Positions 40,192 to 52,573 of a stretch of 64,000 bases of DNA are shown here, one piece after another. This stretch comes from Aptenodytes patagonicus (taxonomy: Eukaryota > Chordata > Aves > Sphenisciformes > Spheniscidae), in contig NC_134951.1 in NCBI RefSeq assembly GCF_965638725.1, positions 7,029,618 through 7,093,617 on the forward strand, given 5' to 3'. A program made the position numbers and the translations under genes. Within the stretch, counting starts at the first letter, position 1. Every line of letters begins with the position of its first letter. The notes under the pieces are model-generated. The model saw only the letters and a program-made list of their open reading frames with translations, was not told where the DNA came from and made no database searches.

Positions 40192-41985
40192 ATCATAGAA
40201 TCATAGAATCCTTTAGGTTGGAAAAGACCTTTAAGATCAAGTCTAGCACTGCCAAGTCCACCAACTAAACCATGTCCCTAAGTGCCACACCTACACATCT
40301 TTTAAATACTTCCAGGGATGGGGATTCAACCACTTCCCTGGGCAGCCTGGTCCAATGCTTGACAACCCTTTCGGGGAAGAAATTTTTCCTAATATCCAAC
40401 ATAAACCTCCCCTGGCGCAACTTGAGGCCATTTCCTCTCGTCCTATCATTTGTTACTTGGGAGAAAAGACTGACACCCACCTCGCTACAACCTCCTTTCA
40501 GGTAGTTGTAGAGAGCGATGAGGTCTCCCCTCAGCCTCCTTTTCTCCAGGCTAAACAACCCCAGTTCCCTCAGCCGCTCCTCACAAGACTTGTTCTCCAG
40601 ACCCCTCACCAGCTTCGTTGCCCTTCTCTGGACATGCTCCAGCACCTCAACGTCCTTCTTGGAGTGAGGGGCCCAAAACTGAACACAGTATTCGAGGGGC
40701 GGCCTCACCAGGGCCGAGTACAGGGGCACGATCACTTCCCTACTCCTGCTGGCCACACTATTTCTGATACAGGCCAGGATGCCATTGGCCTTCTTGGCCG
40801 CCTGGGCACACTGCCGGCTCATGTTCAGCCGGCTGTCCTGACCTGGACCCCCAGGTCCTTTTCCGCCAGGCAGTTTTCCAGCCACTCTTCCCCAAGCCTG
40901 TAGCGCTGCATGGGGTTGTTGTGGCCCAAGTGCAGGACCTGACACTTGGCCTTGTTGAACCTCATACAATTGGCCTGGGCCCATCGATCCAGCCTGTCCA
41001 GGTCCCTCTGCAGAGCCTTCCTACCCTCAAGCAGATCAACACTCCCGCCCAACTTGGTGTCGTCTGCAAACTTACTGAGGGTGCACTCGACCCCCTCATC
41101 CAGATCAGTGATAAAGATATTAAACAGAACTGGCCCCAATACTGAGCCCTGGGGAACACCGCTCGTGACCGGCCGCCAGCTGGATTTAACTCCATTCACC
41201 ACAAGTCTTTGGGCCTGGCCGTCCAGCCAGTTTTTTACCCAGCAAAGAGTACGCCCGTCCAAGCCACGAGCAGCCAGTTTCTCCAGCAGAATGCTGTGGG
41301 ACACACTGTCAAAGGCTTTACTAAAGTCTAGGTAGACAACATCGACAGCCTTTCCCTCATCCACTAAGTGGGTCACCTTGTCATAGAAGGAGATCAGGTT
41401 AGTCAAGCAGGACCTGCCTTTCATAAACCCATGCTGACTGGGCCCGATCACCTGGTTGTCCTGAATGTGCCGCACGATGGCACTCAAGATGATCTGCTCC
41501 ATAACCTTCCATGGCACCGAGGTCAGGCTGACAGGCCTGTAGTTCCCTGGATCCTCCTTCCAGCCCTTCTTGTAGATGGGCATCACATTTGGTAACTTCC
41601 AGTCAACTGGGACCTCCCCGGTTAGCCAGGACTGCTGGTAAAGGATTGAAAGTGGCTTGATGAGCACTCCCCTCAGTACCCTTGGCTGGATCCCACCCGG
41701 TCCCATAGACTTGTGTGTGTCTAAGTGGTGTAGCAGGTCGCTAACCATTTCCCCTTGGATTATGGGGGCTTCATTCTGCTCCCCATCCCTGTCTTCCAGC
41801 TCAGGGGGCTGGGTACTCGGAGAACAACTGGTCTTAAAGACAGAGGCAAAGAAGGCATTAAGTACCTCAGCCTTTTCCTCATCCTTTGTCACTGTTTTTC
41901 CCCCTGCACCCAATAACAGATGGAGTTTGTCCTTAGCCCTCCCTTTTGTTGCTAATGTATTTATAGAAACATTGTTTATTGTCTT
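40192..41985 (-). mobile_element. CR1 LINE with most of the reverse transcriptase, minus orientation
   Basis: The largest mobile element in the window. On the minus strand it begins inside the region before the RT domain (a decayed [14 protein letters not shown] block at about 41980-41930, interrupted by a stop). It then runs open from 41913 with RT motifs in order: [53 protein letters not shown], and the catalytic [10 protein letters not shown] frameshift near 40840-40900 separates this from the C-terminal frame ([16 protein letters not shown] … [15 protein letters not shown] … [18 protein letters not shown] … [17 protein letters not shown]), which ends in a stop at 40265. The 3' UTR and ATTCTATG-type tail follow. 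The endonuclease and 5' end are missing. FADD in place of YADD is usual for CR1. Non-functional. Confidence 0.95.
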
Positions 41986-44900
41986 TTATCAATTACTTAT
42001 AATCACATTTAGGTTATATATCTCCATGTCATAAGACATAGCCCCAAGTTTCCAAGGTTGGGTTAATGCCCCTTGACTTTAGCAATCTAATTAGTCACCT
42101 TGTCTATACAGTTCCTTTTCTCTATAGAATGGAGAGACACAACTCCACAGGATCTAAAGCAGATGAATACTTCCAGCTTTAGCGTAAAATGAACTGCCCT
42201 CTTAAAGACAGATACACATTCCAGAGCACCTGAAATCAATGGAGCTGAAACTCATTAAAGATCCAAATCTGAATTTATCAAAGTTACGAGAACTTCAGAC
42301 CTTATTGACTAAAGACTTATCTATGTTTACTGTATCTGGATTATATAGATTATTTATAAGAATTCTTAGATCTAATTATATTTAACCTTTTGGGTTTGAG
42401 CCAAAAGGAAAAATAAAGGTGTTTCCCTCCTGACCCATCCTTATAACTTCCTGAGAGGTAACTGCCACAGCCAGGTTGGATTTCTAAAAGAAACATAGAA
42501 GAGAGGTTAGAGAGAAAGATTGTAATTCCAGCAATCTCCAAACAAAACAATCAGGGGAACACATTCCGTTTCACATGGCAGAGTAGCAGGTGCTGCCTGC
42601 CTGAGATTTATGATTGTAGTTTACTGTCATTATTCTTATATTGAACATTTTCTACTACTAATAAAGTTAAATATCAAAAGCAAACCAATACTTCAGCTTA
42701 TTAAACTTGGATTCACCTTTTAAGGCTCCTAGATAATCCCGAAAGTGCCAAAATCATAGTCACAACCAAGTTTAATCACTGTAACAGTGAGGAAAAACAC
42801 TACAGCAGAATTTGAATTCCCTATGTGGAACCAGCAATACAGTACAAAGACGCAGGTAAGTATCAGAGATCAATGAGCACTCTTAGCTTGTGAGTGCATT
42901 TCTGGCCTGATGCAACTCAAGGACTTCAAGGTATGTAACCCATACCAAGGCCTAATTTCAGCTATTACTACCCACAAATTCCTGCCTGGCACAAGTGGTC
43001 CATCAGCAAACAGAACGAAGCACATCTCCTCTTTACATTTTCTGTATATAACTCAGCTGCAATTCTTCACATGGAAATCTTAAATAAGAGATTCTGAAAC
43101 ATGTGCTGTGTAACCTGTATTGCAAACTTCTAGCATTCAAGACCAGCTATTAGGCTAATGATAAGACTGATTTAAAATCATGAGCTTAAATTACTAAAGC
43201 TCAAGAAACCTGGGAAAACCAATGAGCCAACTAGAAACTTTTGTAACTTTAACTTTTTTAATTAATGTGTTTTTGCTTTTAAGAACACACTTGCATTTCT
43301 TCACATTTTCTAGAAATACAAATTTATTTCTATCTGCGTCTGTTCAACTTGCTCTGAGCGTGGCCTTGATAAGCAACTCCCACTGATCTTCAACCCCTTC
43401 TTACAAAGAGCGCTTGCAGGATTAAATATGCTGGGATCGTAAAAATTCTCTCCTTAGTCACTCTGCTGGCAAATAACTTGAGTAAGAAAAGAGAACACAG
43501 ACACATTCATGATGCAAAACAAAGAGCAAAGTCCAATTGCACAGTATTAAATCAAATGACTGATCTTTTTTTCTCCTCCACAAAGAAGACATTAGCAGGA
43601 TACAGCAGCACCTGCTGGAGAGTATAAAATATCACAGGTAAAATAAGGAATAAGAGCATAACGTATGAGTATTATTTAAAAAATAAATAAATACAGTTGA
43701 TGTGGATTTCATTAGTCAGAAATGTGTGTTACCTAACTTCTCCTTTCCTCTGCCCACCTTCAAGAGCAAAGAAAAGTACCATTCAGCTCCAAGATCCAGA
43801 CTTCACTCTTGTCAGAGTGATAAAGCCCCAGAGTAAACCTGACCACACAAGAATTTATCCAGGTGGAAATCAGGTGCATTTCAAATCACAAACCCACCGC
43901 TGGTTTACAACCCTTACATTTCATCTTCAGGGAAGACAGAAAAAATTTTTGTGCCACAATTCAAAAGCTGTGATAACAAATGAGATCAAAACTGAGGCGC
44001 CCACATTGTGTCCTGGGACACTAGTGTCCTGGCCTGCTCCCCTGTGTCCTGTGCTGCTCCCTCCCTATTCCCCAGCCAAAAATGCTCTGTTCCAGCAAAG
44101 GAACAGGGCAGAGCAGCTGTGTGCACGTGCATCCAGTGAAGTGGGACTTCTCTCCTGCAGAGAAGTGAGACGAAAGATGTTGTACAAGGCAGAAGAGCAG
44201 AAAAAGGTCTCGGCACCACTTTGTGCTTCATTCTCCTTTGGAAAATGAAGCCCTGTGAGGAACAGTCCCAGCCCCACAGCCACAAGAATGGAAGATTACA
44301 AAAAAGAGAGATCATCAATTTCATCCATTCCTTAAATTCCTCTGCTCCCAAATCTAGCAGGTGTTGAATTAATGTGGTAGTTAGTAATAGCAATACTTTC
44401 CACTGTTAGTTCTGCAATTCAAGTTGTGTCGCTTACTATTGCATGTACCATCCATACCCACGTGAGCCATCCGATAACACTGGATATTTGCTTTCCAGAA
44501 ACACAAATAACCACATAAACCATAAGCAGCAAAATTCATACAAGGACAAAGAATGTGAGCAACAGAACTCCTCATTTTCAAGGTTTATTTTTTACTTCAT
44601 GACTGAATTTTCATTTTTCTTCTAACCTTATTCTTTTTAAAGCAAGAAATACCAGAATTAACGTGACCGTAACTCTGGTTAGTATACGTAAGACACAAGT
44701 TACAGTGAACCAGCAAGATCTCTTAGGTCTCATTTTTAGAAACTTTGTTTATACTAAGTTTAGCTGTCTATTGTTCAGCACCTAGATTAAGCTCATCACT
44801 GATTCCTTCTACCGTCCAATGGATGGCAATGGGCATCCCAGAGTATGTGATAAAAAGAGGTGGAAAGAATTATGTCAGAAGGAGATTAAGTATATTCTGG

Positions 44901-47900
44901 AGATGGTCTTTATCACTGCAAAACTCAAGTCATCTGAGCTCCCTAAAATATATGTCTTTTTAGACAGCAAGGTTGGAATTCACCTACATTTAGAAGCCTA
45001 CAAATGGACATCAAAACTCACGCTAGGAACCTAGATAATTGCCTGGTTCACTACACAGACATTTATTGGTATTTAAGTTGTTTGCTTAGACCAACTTGAT
45101 TTTATCTGAAGGACAGCAAATATAGCAAGGGCCCTGACACACTTAGAATAATACGTTAAAATCAGACCACCGAAGCTACTACTGAAACTTTCTCTCTTCA
45201 CCCTGTAACCCTAACAGAAATCAGCACCTCCAGCTTTGACTTATTTTAAAATGTCAAGCAGCAGACCAGCTTGTAAAGAAATTCCTGCATTTCTAGAGTC
45301 AGTTATCCCTCCCCTCCAGAGCGGAAGAGAAGGGTGGAAAGAAGGAAGAGTAACAAGAATGTCAGACCCCTAAACAGCATACCTCACATCTTCTCAGAGA
45401 TTAATAATTAAAGGCAAAAAGCCACATTACACTATTTAATTCAGATTCCCAATACAGCAAGACTTTTACCTGGGTACCCCTTTATTAAAGCCAATACCTT
45501 GCATGTCTTCTAGACGTTCCACAGTATTGGAAACCTCAACTCATCCATCAGTGCCACGAGTAGCTTCAGTAGTTAATAGCCCTGTTTAGAAAGAGCAACC
45601 TGTTTCTATCGGAATTTCTCAGGAGGTAATTTCCAGTTGGTTATTGCTTTGATTTTAGTGCTTAATTAGAAGAGTCCTTTAGTTTTATTTGTTCTCCATG
45701 AAGATACTTCACACTTTAAGCAAAGAGCCTGTAAATCTCTCTTCATAACCTAAACAAATTGAAGTCCTTCAGTTGCTTGTTCTAACATATCTTTTTTCCA
45801 GCCGTAAGAGAAGCAAGAAAATTGAGCAGTTAAAACAAAATACTCAGGGTTCTTGGAAACAGCTGAACCTGAAACTGAATGATGGTAAACAAAGTTTTTT
45901 ATGTCAGTAGAAACTGAGGGGTCTTAGCGTCCCACAGGGTCAAGCCCTTCACTTGCACTTAAGAGCACTCAATGCAAAAATCATGAATGTTCTTGCCCAT
46001 TCAGGATGCTGGCTTTACAAAAATAACTTTTTTTGCTTTGTAAAGCTCAAACATTTCCAAAGCTTTGCAATGTGTAGTTCAAGTATATTATCACAACTAC
46101 ACCGTGGGCTCTGGGAGAAAGACTGTTTATGGTTTACAGACATATTACAAGGGAGTTGCAATAAAATCATACCACTTTGTTTTCACTCCTGACTGCACTA
46201 AATACCTGGATGAAATCAACTGCAAACAAACTTTCCTGCATCGTTTCCAGCTTCAGCTTTTACTTACATGGTTAGCAGCGCCTCATCTCTTCACAGCTCA
46301 TAAACAGTAATGCTTTATTCACTGCCGATCTTGCACTAAACAACATGAAGAAAAGTCCTTTATCCCGCATTCAAATCTTTTAGGAAGTCTCCGTGTACGG
46401 TACTTTTCTATTTTGGCTCTGTGCTCTCTACAAGAACGAGAGACTTGCGTTCCTCTACCCAGTTATTCCTACAGCCATTAACACTCACAGACCTGCATAA
46501 TAGGTCTTCACAGACCTATTCTGCATAATAGACATAACAGGTTTTCACAGACTGTGAAAAACAGCACTCTTTAGAGGTCCGAGCATCTGCAGCTCCCCAC
46601 AATTTTTCAAAATGGGAATGTGTTGGTTGAGAAGGAGGAACAAGACTGTTCAGTATGGCCAGCCTTTGGTTGGTCACCTTTGGACACCCGAGAGGACTGT
46701 CGGAACCACACTGCTATAAACTGCTACCTCATGAAGGACAAGAAGCCGCACAGGTATGCTGACAATTTTATCTGCATTGTATGTGTGCATATGGAGTTAG
46801 TTCATCTTCTGAAACACATGCTTCAGCTCAGTCTCATATTAACTGTTGACGTGCAGCTATAGCAGTTTCTGTTTTCTATTTAAGGCATAGTAAGGAAAAC
46901 AAAACGCACAGAAAAACCATTTCAGAAGACAACTGTTTGGTACGAGACTTTGATCATTGCACCATTTCACACAAGAGCCAGCTCATCCTTGAAGCAGGCC
47001 TCCAGAAATCCATTTGTTGCTCAACTAACACTGACCTGGATTCTGCAGTCCTGAGGGGCTGGCTCATGAATTCAGGACTCCACTGCAATAACGGTGATTT
47101 ACCTTCACCCAGATTTTGCTTTGCTATTGACACTGCATAAAAGGCATATTTAAAGCCAACACATCAGTAAATTTGACTCTGCAAGAGACAGACACTTCTC
47201 CACTGGGAACCAGACAAATGATGCAAAATAATTTTGCACAGGACACTCAACTCTAATGTTTTCAACAGCTTTTAGTTGTTAAAAATACCAGCAGTAGTCA
47301 CTGTCAACAGATATTTGAAAACCTGCTTTACCTGCTGCAGGGCCTAAACAATTATTCCTGATTTGAATGTTTCAAAGCCCTTTATTTGTGGTCTACTGGT
47401 TCCTTCTATAAAACTTTGTTTGGTTTGCTCTCCAACTCCATGGTTGGAAACTCCATTAGAATACCTGAAAGCCTAAGAAACACTGACTTTTTATTCGCCC
47501 AACTGCTCCAAGGAAACCATTTTTGTTTGCCTGTAAAATCTGGCATCGTTTCAACATCCTTGTTTACCTCTGAAACTAAACACCCTTAGAAAGCCCAGCA
47601 ACCCGGCTTCAAGTTTGTTTACAGTGGAGGCTCTAGTAACCGAAATAGAGAAGGCAGAGACACCACACTATCACCCTGTCATGCAGCCTTAGGGGTATCA
47701 TTCCAGAGACAGTTTGAGAAACAGCACGGTTAAGAGCCACATTTTGTTTATAGCCTCCATATACAACCTATTCTTCAGATTAAATGGGCACTAAAAGCTT
47801 AAAGTCTAATACATTTTAACAGCTGTTAGTCACCTAGTCCTTTTACAGTTTTATGAAATGGTTTTCTGTTTTGCTTCATCTCAACTATATAAAGATGCAT

Positions 47901-49640
47901 CAAAACACAGTAAATGACTGACTAAAAAACCACTCAGCAAAAATATCAGAGATCTCTGTCACATAGATAAAATTGAGAAAAAAATTGGAAAAATACAGAA
48001 AAATATTTCTCTTTCAATAGTCAGTTATTTTAACTCTAAGTAATGAAAATGCCCTGCTTTTTCTTAAGAAAGTACTTGAGACAAGTATCTGAACTATTCA
48101 TGTGCAACATCTAGTTTTCATCTGAATAAATAAGGAGTTGCTTCCCCGCCACAACACTGCCAACAGGAGGGTATAGTTCCCCATCTAGAAATTAAGTGTT
48201 TTACTAAACCTAGCCAAACGCTGAGAATATTTTGAGGTTGCCTACCCCTTACTTCCTGTCATTCACTAAATTCCACTGACACAAATGCGTGCAATGGTTT
48301 TCGAGCTGCAAATGCTCAGTTCTACTACAGCAGTGAATCTGTACAGCTTCTGGCAGGTTTTAGTATGGTCTAGTGCTTAGAACTGCAGTCTATACAGACA
48401 AATGTGGGGTGGAATACAATACAGAGAGAGATTAAGGTGAGGGAAGGCAAGCATCTTGGTAGCTCCCAGTTTTACTTCTCTTAATGTAAGTATACATGTA
48501 ACTCACCCATTTCTTGTAGGCATACACTGTAAATGGAAGCAAAAACTGTATTAAACACGTGATACACGTTGAGTAGCTCAGTTCAAAGTCCAAAGTTGGT
48601 ACGGTATGCTGCCTTTATGATGTGTCAAACTGGACACATTATATTAGGCTGGGCTCATGAATAGGTGAATACCGTGAATAGGTTTCAAAGCACATGGGTA
48701 AGGGTAAACAAGAGATTACTCACACCTTTTAGGACTGAATAGTTGAGTAAGTATGTTGCCAAACTAGGTTAGCAAAAGAGCCCTGATGCTTAAAATTTGT
48801 CTGTATCTCTGTATAAAGTTTATAACAAGACCTGAATCGTAATTTGATGAAAGTGGCTAAAAAATTGCACCTGTTATGTATTCCCTTGACCTCTAATTCA
48901 CTCTGTGTAATAAATATTTTGAAGGATACAAAAACACAAAAAGATCTTGACTTGAACTTGACATATAACATGTGAATAGCTGCAAGAACTCTTATCTAGC
49001 TCACCCGGAATTTTTTTTTTTCCCCTTTCACAATCCTGTGCTTTGCCACACCTGCTACATTCCATAAATCAAGGTGAATCAGAGGCGTGTCACTTTATTC
49101 AGCCTACTGTAGCACATCTGTAGAGCCACTCCACAGTTGGCATGCACAGGTAGCACAACCTGCCAAACTCATACGTATGTGAAAGCCATTAGAAAGAAAC
49201 AAGTTCAAATCTATGCAGCATTCAGAATAAACATGCTAGCAGGATACACAGAATGAAATTCAGATCCTCTACTTAAGTCAATCATGAATATATAGTCATA
49301 TCTTTTTCTCAGTTTTTATGATGAAATTTAAAACGGAGTGACAATTTCTGTTCTGTGCTACTAAAGGACGCTTATTTTCTCTACACAGAGCTGATTTCAT
49401 TGTTATTCAGCACCAGTAACTTAACAGGTTTTGCAGAATTACTAATCCCTTCTCATAATAAAAAGGAAAACCAAGGGAATGTAAACTATTTGCCTTAATT
49501 TATGAAGCAAACCTACACCAGGACCCAAAACAGACCTCAACCCATCATACCACATGCTGCTTTCCTAAAAGCAGCACTGGCCTTCCGAGTACTTACATTC
49601 AACAACACACACAATTTCCTGCATGTATTCTAAGTTTTAG
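41986..49640. other. Long non-coding stretch between CLIC5 long-form exon and the CpG island
   Basis: No coding exon is supported in these 7.6 kb. The longest frame (183 codons at 43697-44248, plus) has no recognisable domain. The plus strand is biased to A and C, particularly towards 49.5 kb. That would fit leftward (minus-strand) transcription through the region, as expected if CLIC5 long-form transcripts start at the CpG island. A minus-strand GTAAGT donor-like site lies at 49600-49595. No other structure was noted beyond the short repeat at about 46.5 kb. Confidence 0.5.
46488..46556. repeat. Short imperfect direct duplication
   Basis: The phrase 'cacagacct…gcataatag' occurs twice about 30 bases apart, followed by 'aggtcttcacagac' and 'aggttttcacagac'. 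It looks like a local tandem duplication of about 35 bases that has since diverged. Confidence 0.55.
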
Positions 49641-50084
49641 GGCAAACCAGTGCTGTCACGAGAGAGCACAAAAAGGTCATATGCAGGAAAGAAAACGAAC
49701 AGTCAACTTTCAGAGCTGTGTGGCCGGAAGGGAGCAGGAGTCACAGAGAACAGGAGATTCGTAGTCACGCTGACAACCACCACCGCCTTGCGAAGGCCAC
49801 AGCCTGGGGCTGCCGCGACACCTGCAAAGGAGGCAGGTTACAGGCGTCCTGGAGAAACACAGGACAACTCCCAGTAACGCACCCCGCCACAGCCTCGCCT
49901 CGCCTCACCCCACAGCATCCTCCTGCAGCCACGGGGCACCCCAGCAGACCCAGCACACCAAGCGAGCTCTGACCCCTTACCAACAGGCCTCGCCGTCCCA
50001 CCTCGGGGGCTAACGTGCTAACGCAAAAACCCGTGCTCCCCTGCCACCCCGCCACGTCTCCCTGCTTGTGACAGCCGCCTCCCA

Positions 50085-50250
50085 CAGCTCCCCTCAGCCC
50101 CACTCCGCTCAGCTCCCCACAACCCCCCTCACCTCAACTCACCTCCTCTCAGCCCCCCATGGCTCGCTACAGCTCTGCTCTGCTCCAGCCCGCCACAGCT
50201 CCCCTCAGCCCCCTCACCTCAGCCCCCCTCACCTCAGCACCCCCCGCCCG
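50085..50250. repeat. CTCACCTCAGCCCC-type degenerate repeat in the CpG island
   Basis: A pyrimidine-rich, CpG-poor block made of repeated CCCCTCAGCCCC and CTCACCTC words. CTCACCTC occurs at 50128, 50138, 50213 and 50228. On the minus strand each copy reads GAGGTGAG, a 5' splice-site-like word. The block divides the island into a left part (49.7-50.05 kb) and the main CpG-dense right part. Confidence 0.6.
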
Positions 50251-50378
50251 GCACCCCCTCCCCACGTCTCACAGCGCGACGCCCACTCCGCTGGAACCAA
50301 CCGGAGCACCGGCCAGCGGGCCCCCAGCCAATCGCATCCGGCGGAGGCCGGGCCCGCTGACGAGCTCCCCCCGCTACC

Positions 50379-50397
50379 GCGGCCCCCCCCCCCCCGC
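50379..50397. repeat. Poly-C run in the CpG island
   Basis: A run of more than a dozen C residues with flanking C/G (gcggcccccc…gcc). The opposite strand is G-rich and could fold as a quadruplex close to the expected transcription start. Confidence 0.75.
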
Positions 50398-50960
50398 CAG
50401 AGCAGTGTTTGCGCCGCCGCGGCTGATGGCAGTTGGGTCCGCGCGGGCGGCGGGTGCGCAGGCGCTGTGCTTCCCCCCCTCCCGCCGCACCCCCCGCCGC
50501 AGCCGGTCACCTCCAGCGCAGCGCAGGAGCGGGCCCTCACGGTGGGGTCGGGGCGGAACGGCGGCGGGCAGCGGGGAAGGGGGCGGTGGCGGGCGGGGAG
50601 GTTTCCCGCGTGGGGAGGCTGTGGTGACTGGCGCTGCCCGAGCGCAGCCCGGGGCAGGGCCGCGGGACCCCCCCGCCCGGGGCTCGGGCTTCGTACCGCC
50701 GGGTGGCTGCGCCTCCGTCCCCCTCGGTTTTTGGGTGAGGGGAAGAAAGCGTTGGTAGGCTGCGTGGAGCTGGTGGGGCGCCGGGGCCGCCTGCCGCCGG
50801 AGCCCCCCGGGCGAGGCCGGCCCGTTTGCTGAGCAGCCGGACCCGGGACCCGCGGGGGCGCCTCCTCCCGGGCGTCGGCGCTGCAGGTGCTCCGGCTCCA
50901 AGTGCTGGGTGACGGCGGCGGTTTCTTTCACAGCGCTGCGGGAGCCGGTCCTGTACACCG

Positions 50961-52573
50961 GCTGAGTTTGTAATGACAGCGCAGCATCTCGCTGTAAGCT
51001 TTCAGGGCCAGGATAACTCATTTCTTGCTGAATTGAGCAACTGGAGGCTTGAAAACCTGGCTGGAAGGTGGAGAGGTTCAGGAGCAGATGGCTGTAATGC
51101 TGATGGCGTTCTATAGCTGGCTGTGATACAGTGTGTAAGAACGCAAATGCTTAGCATCTTTGGAGTGTTTTGAAGCTAATATTGTGGTCTTATGTCTTAC
51201 TGCGCTATGAAAAACTCTGTTTCTGCTTTTTAAAGCACCTGACAACATGAAATGGGTGATTCTGTGCTCCATTGCTCATCTCATTTCTTCCCCCCCCTTT
51301 TTAAAGGGGCTGTGTGTTACAAGTCCTCTGTATTAGGAGATACCTTAATGCTGTTTTTGATGATCCTTTCTTCTAACATTTGTATCTTCTGAAGAAATTT
51401 TAACTGTTGGTTGCAAGGGGGGATGATTTCCCATGCTTTGCATTCCTCTCACTGCTAAAGCTTTAGCTACCATTAAAGCTACTTACACTTTTAAAATAAT
51501 ACACTCACAGTTTTAAAGAGCTTTGGGGAAGGGGTTGAGATAGGCCAGAAGATATTACTGCAGTTAGGAAGATACCTGCTGTTCCTCCTAGAATCACCCT
51601 AGTTTGTGCAAGTGAGATAAAGGAGAAATTTGTTGGAGCGGAGCTTTTCTTGAGAAGTAAATACGCTGTCTAACAATATCGCAGAAGTTCTTCCGAGATC
51701 TGGAGCTTCACTTCCTCTTTCTTAAAGGCTTATAGAATAATTCTGGACCTTCCTGAACGAAGTGCTTCTGTCACACATAATAAGTTGGGGGGGAGGGGGA
51801 GCTTACAAATCATACCTTGCATTCATAATAGTCTTGAATTCCTTGGTGAGAAATAGTTGCCTCATAACTAATGTTACTAATGACTTTTTTATTTTTTTTT
51901 TAGAGAGATATAAATATGATACATAAAGAACAGGTTTAAATACTGTTACGGTAGTTGTACAACAGCTTAGAAGGAAAACAGAAGTAGAAGTTACTCCTGG
52001 CAGTTCCATGTATAGAGTAAGCAATGAATAAATAGGAATGTTGAAAGGCTCAAAAGTCTTCCAGCGGCTCAAGAGAGTGGGAACTGTGGAAAAGGAAAGG
52101 TGGGATGAAAAAGAAAAACTATAATTACAGCAGAAGACAAACTTCTGGTCTGAACAGTGATGTGTAAGCAGGATTTAGAGCTGCACAGGACTCTTAAATG
52201 TGGAGCCGTAATTGTTCAGGTGCCTGTGCTTGAACATGAGGAAGAATACTGATTGTCTTGGAACATAGAATTGTAGTAAGACACACAGAACGATGGAATA
52301 ATTGCTTAAAAGAGAGAAAACAATTCTTCCTTTCATTTAGTCTGGAATGAAAAAAATCTCATTGCTTATTTGTTTTAATATATGAAAAACTATGACAATA
52401 CATGAGAAACTTCTGAAGTCAGTAGGGAAATACACTGTTGACTTCAGTGGTTGTTTAGACCGGTTATTTTGCAGTTAACCTCTATAAGGAAGATGTACCT
52501 AATGTGTAGCTAGTTAAACTGGTTCTAGTACAATTATTTTGTGTTACATGCCTTATCTTGTTAAATTTTTCAG
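50961..52573 (+). other. ENPP4: ENPP4 intron 1 (probable)
   Basis: This T/G-biased plus-strand sequence lies between the CpG island and the first coding exon. It ends with a good acceptor, a T-rich tract followed by TTTTTCAG at 52573. No coding sequence is seen, consistent with a non-coding exon 1 as in other vertebrate ENPP4 genes. The 5' edge is uncertain because the exon 1 donor is not resolved. Confidence 0.65.

Larger units (their letters stand above)
49700..50960. promoter_or_regulatory. CpG island: ENPP4 promoter, possibly bidirectional
   Basis: The only CpG island in the window. It is very GC-rich, with dense CG dinucleotides especially from 50.26 to 50.92 kb, and ends about 1.6 kb before the first ENPP4 coding exon. 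It should contain the non-coding exon 1 of ENPP4; I could not fix the start site or the donor (candidates include G|GTGAGG near 50734). Motifs visible are CCGGAAG (ETS type, 49724), CCAAT (50328), TGCGCAGGCGC (NRF1 type, 50455), GGGCGGGG (Sp1 type, 50591) and TTTCCCGCG (E2F type, 50602). Strand composition flips across it (A/C-rich to the left, T/G-rich to the right), which suggests divergent transcription. On the minus strand, donor-like GTGAGT/GTAAGG sites occur at 50142-50137 and 49980-49975. Open frames inside the island are composition artefacts. Confidence 0.85.

Noticed and set aside
40265-41913. Reverse-transcriptase ORFs as a host gene
   Set aside because: They are part of a frameshifted, 5'-truncated CR1 element with a typical CR1 tail.
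43697-44248. 183-codon plus-strand frame
   Set aside because: No family resemblance. Overlapping frames exist on the other strand and nothing supports expression.
50068-51021. Long open frames in the CpG island (254 and 199 codons plus, 215 codons minus)
   Set aside because: They overlap each other in several frames and are Pro/Ala/Arg/Gly-rich, as expected when high GC removes stop codons. No domain, no partner exons.
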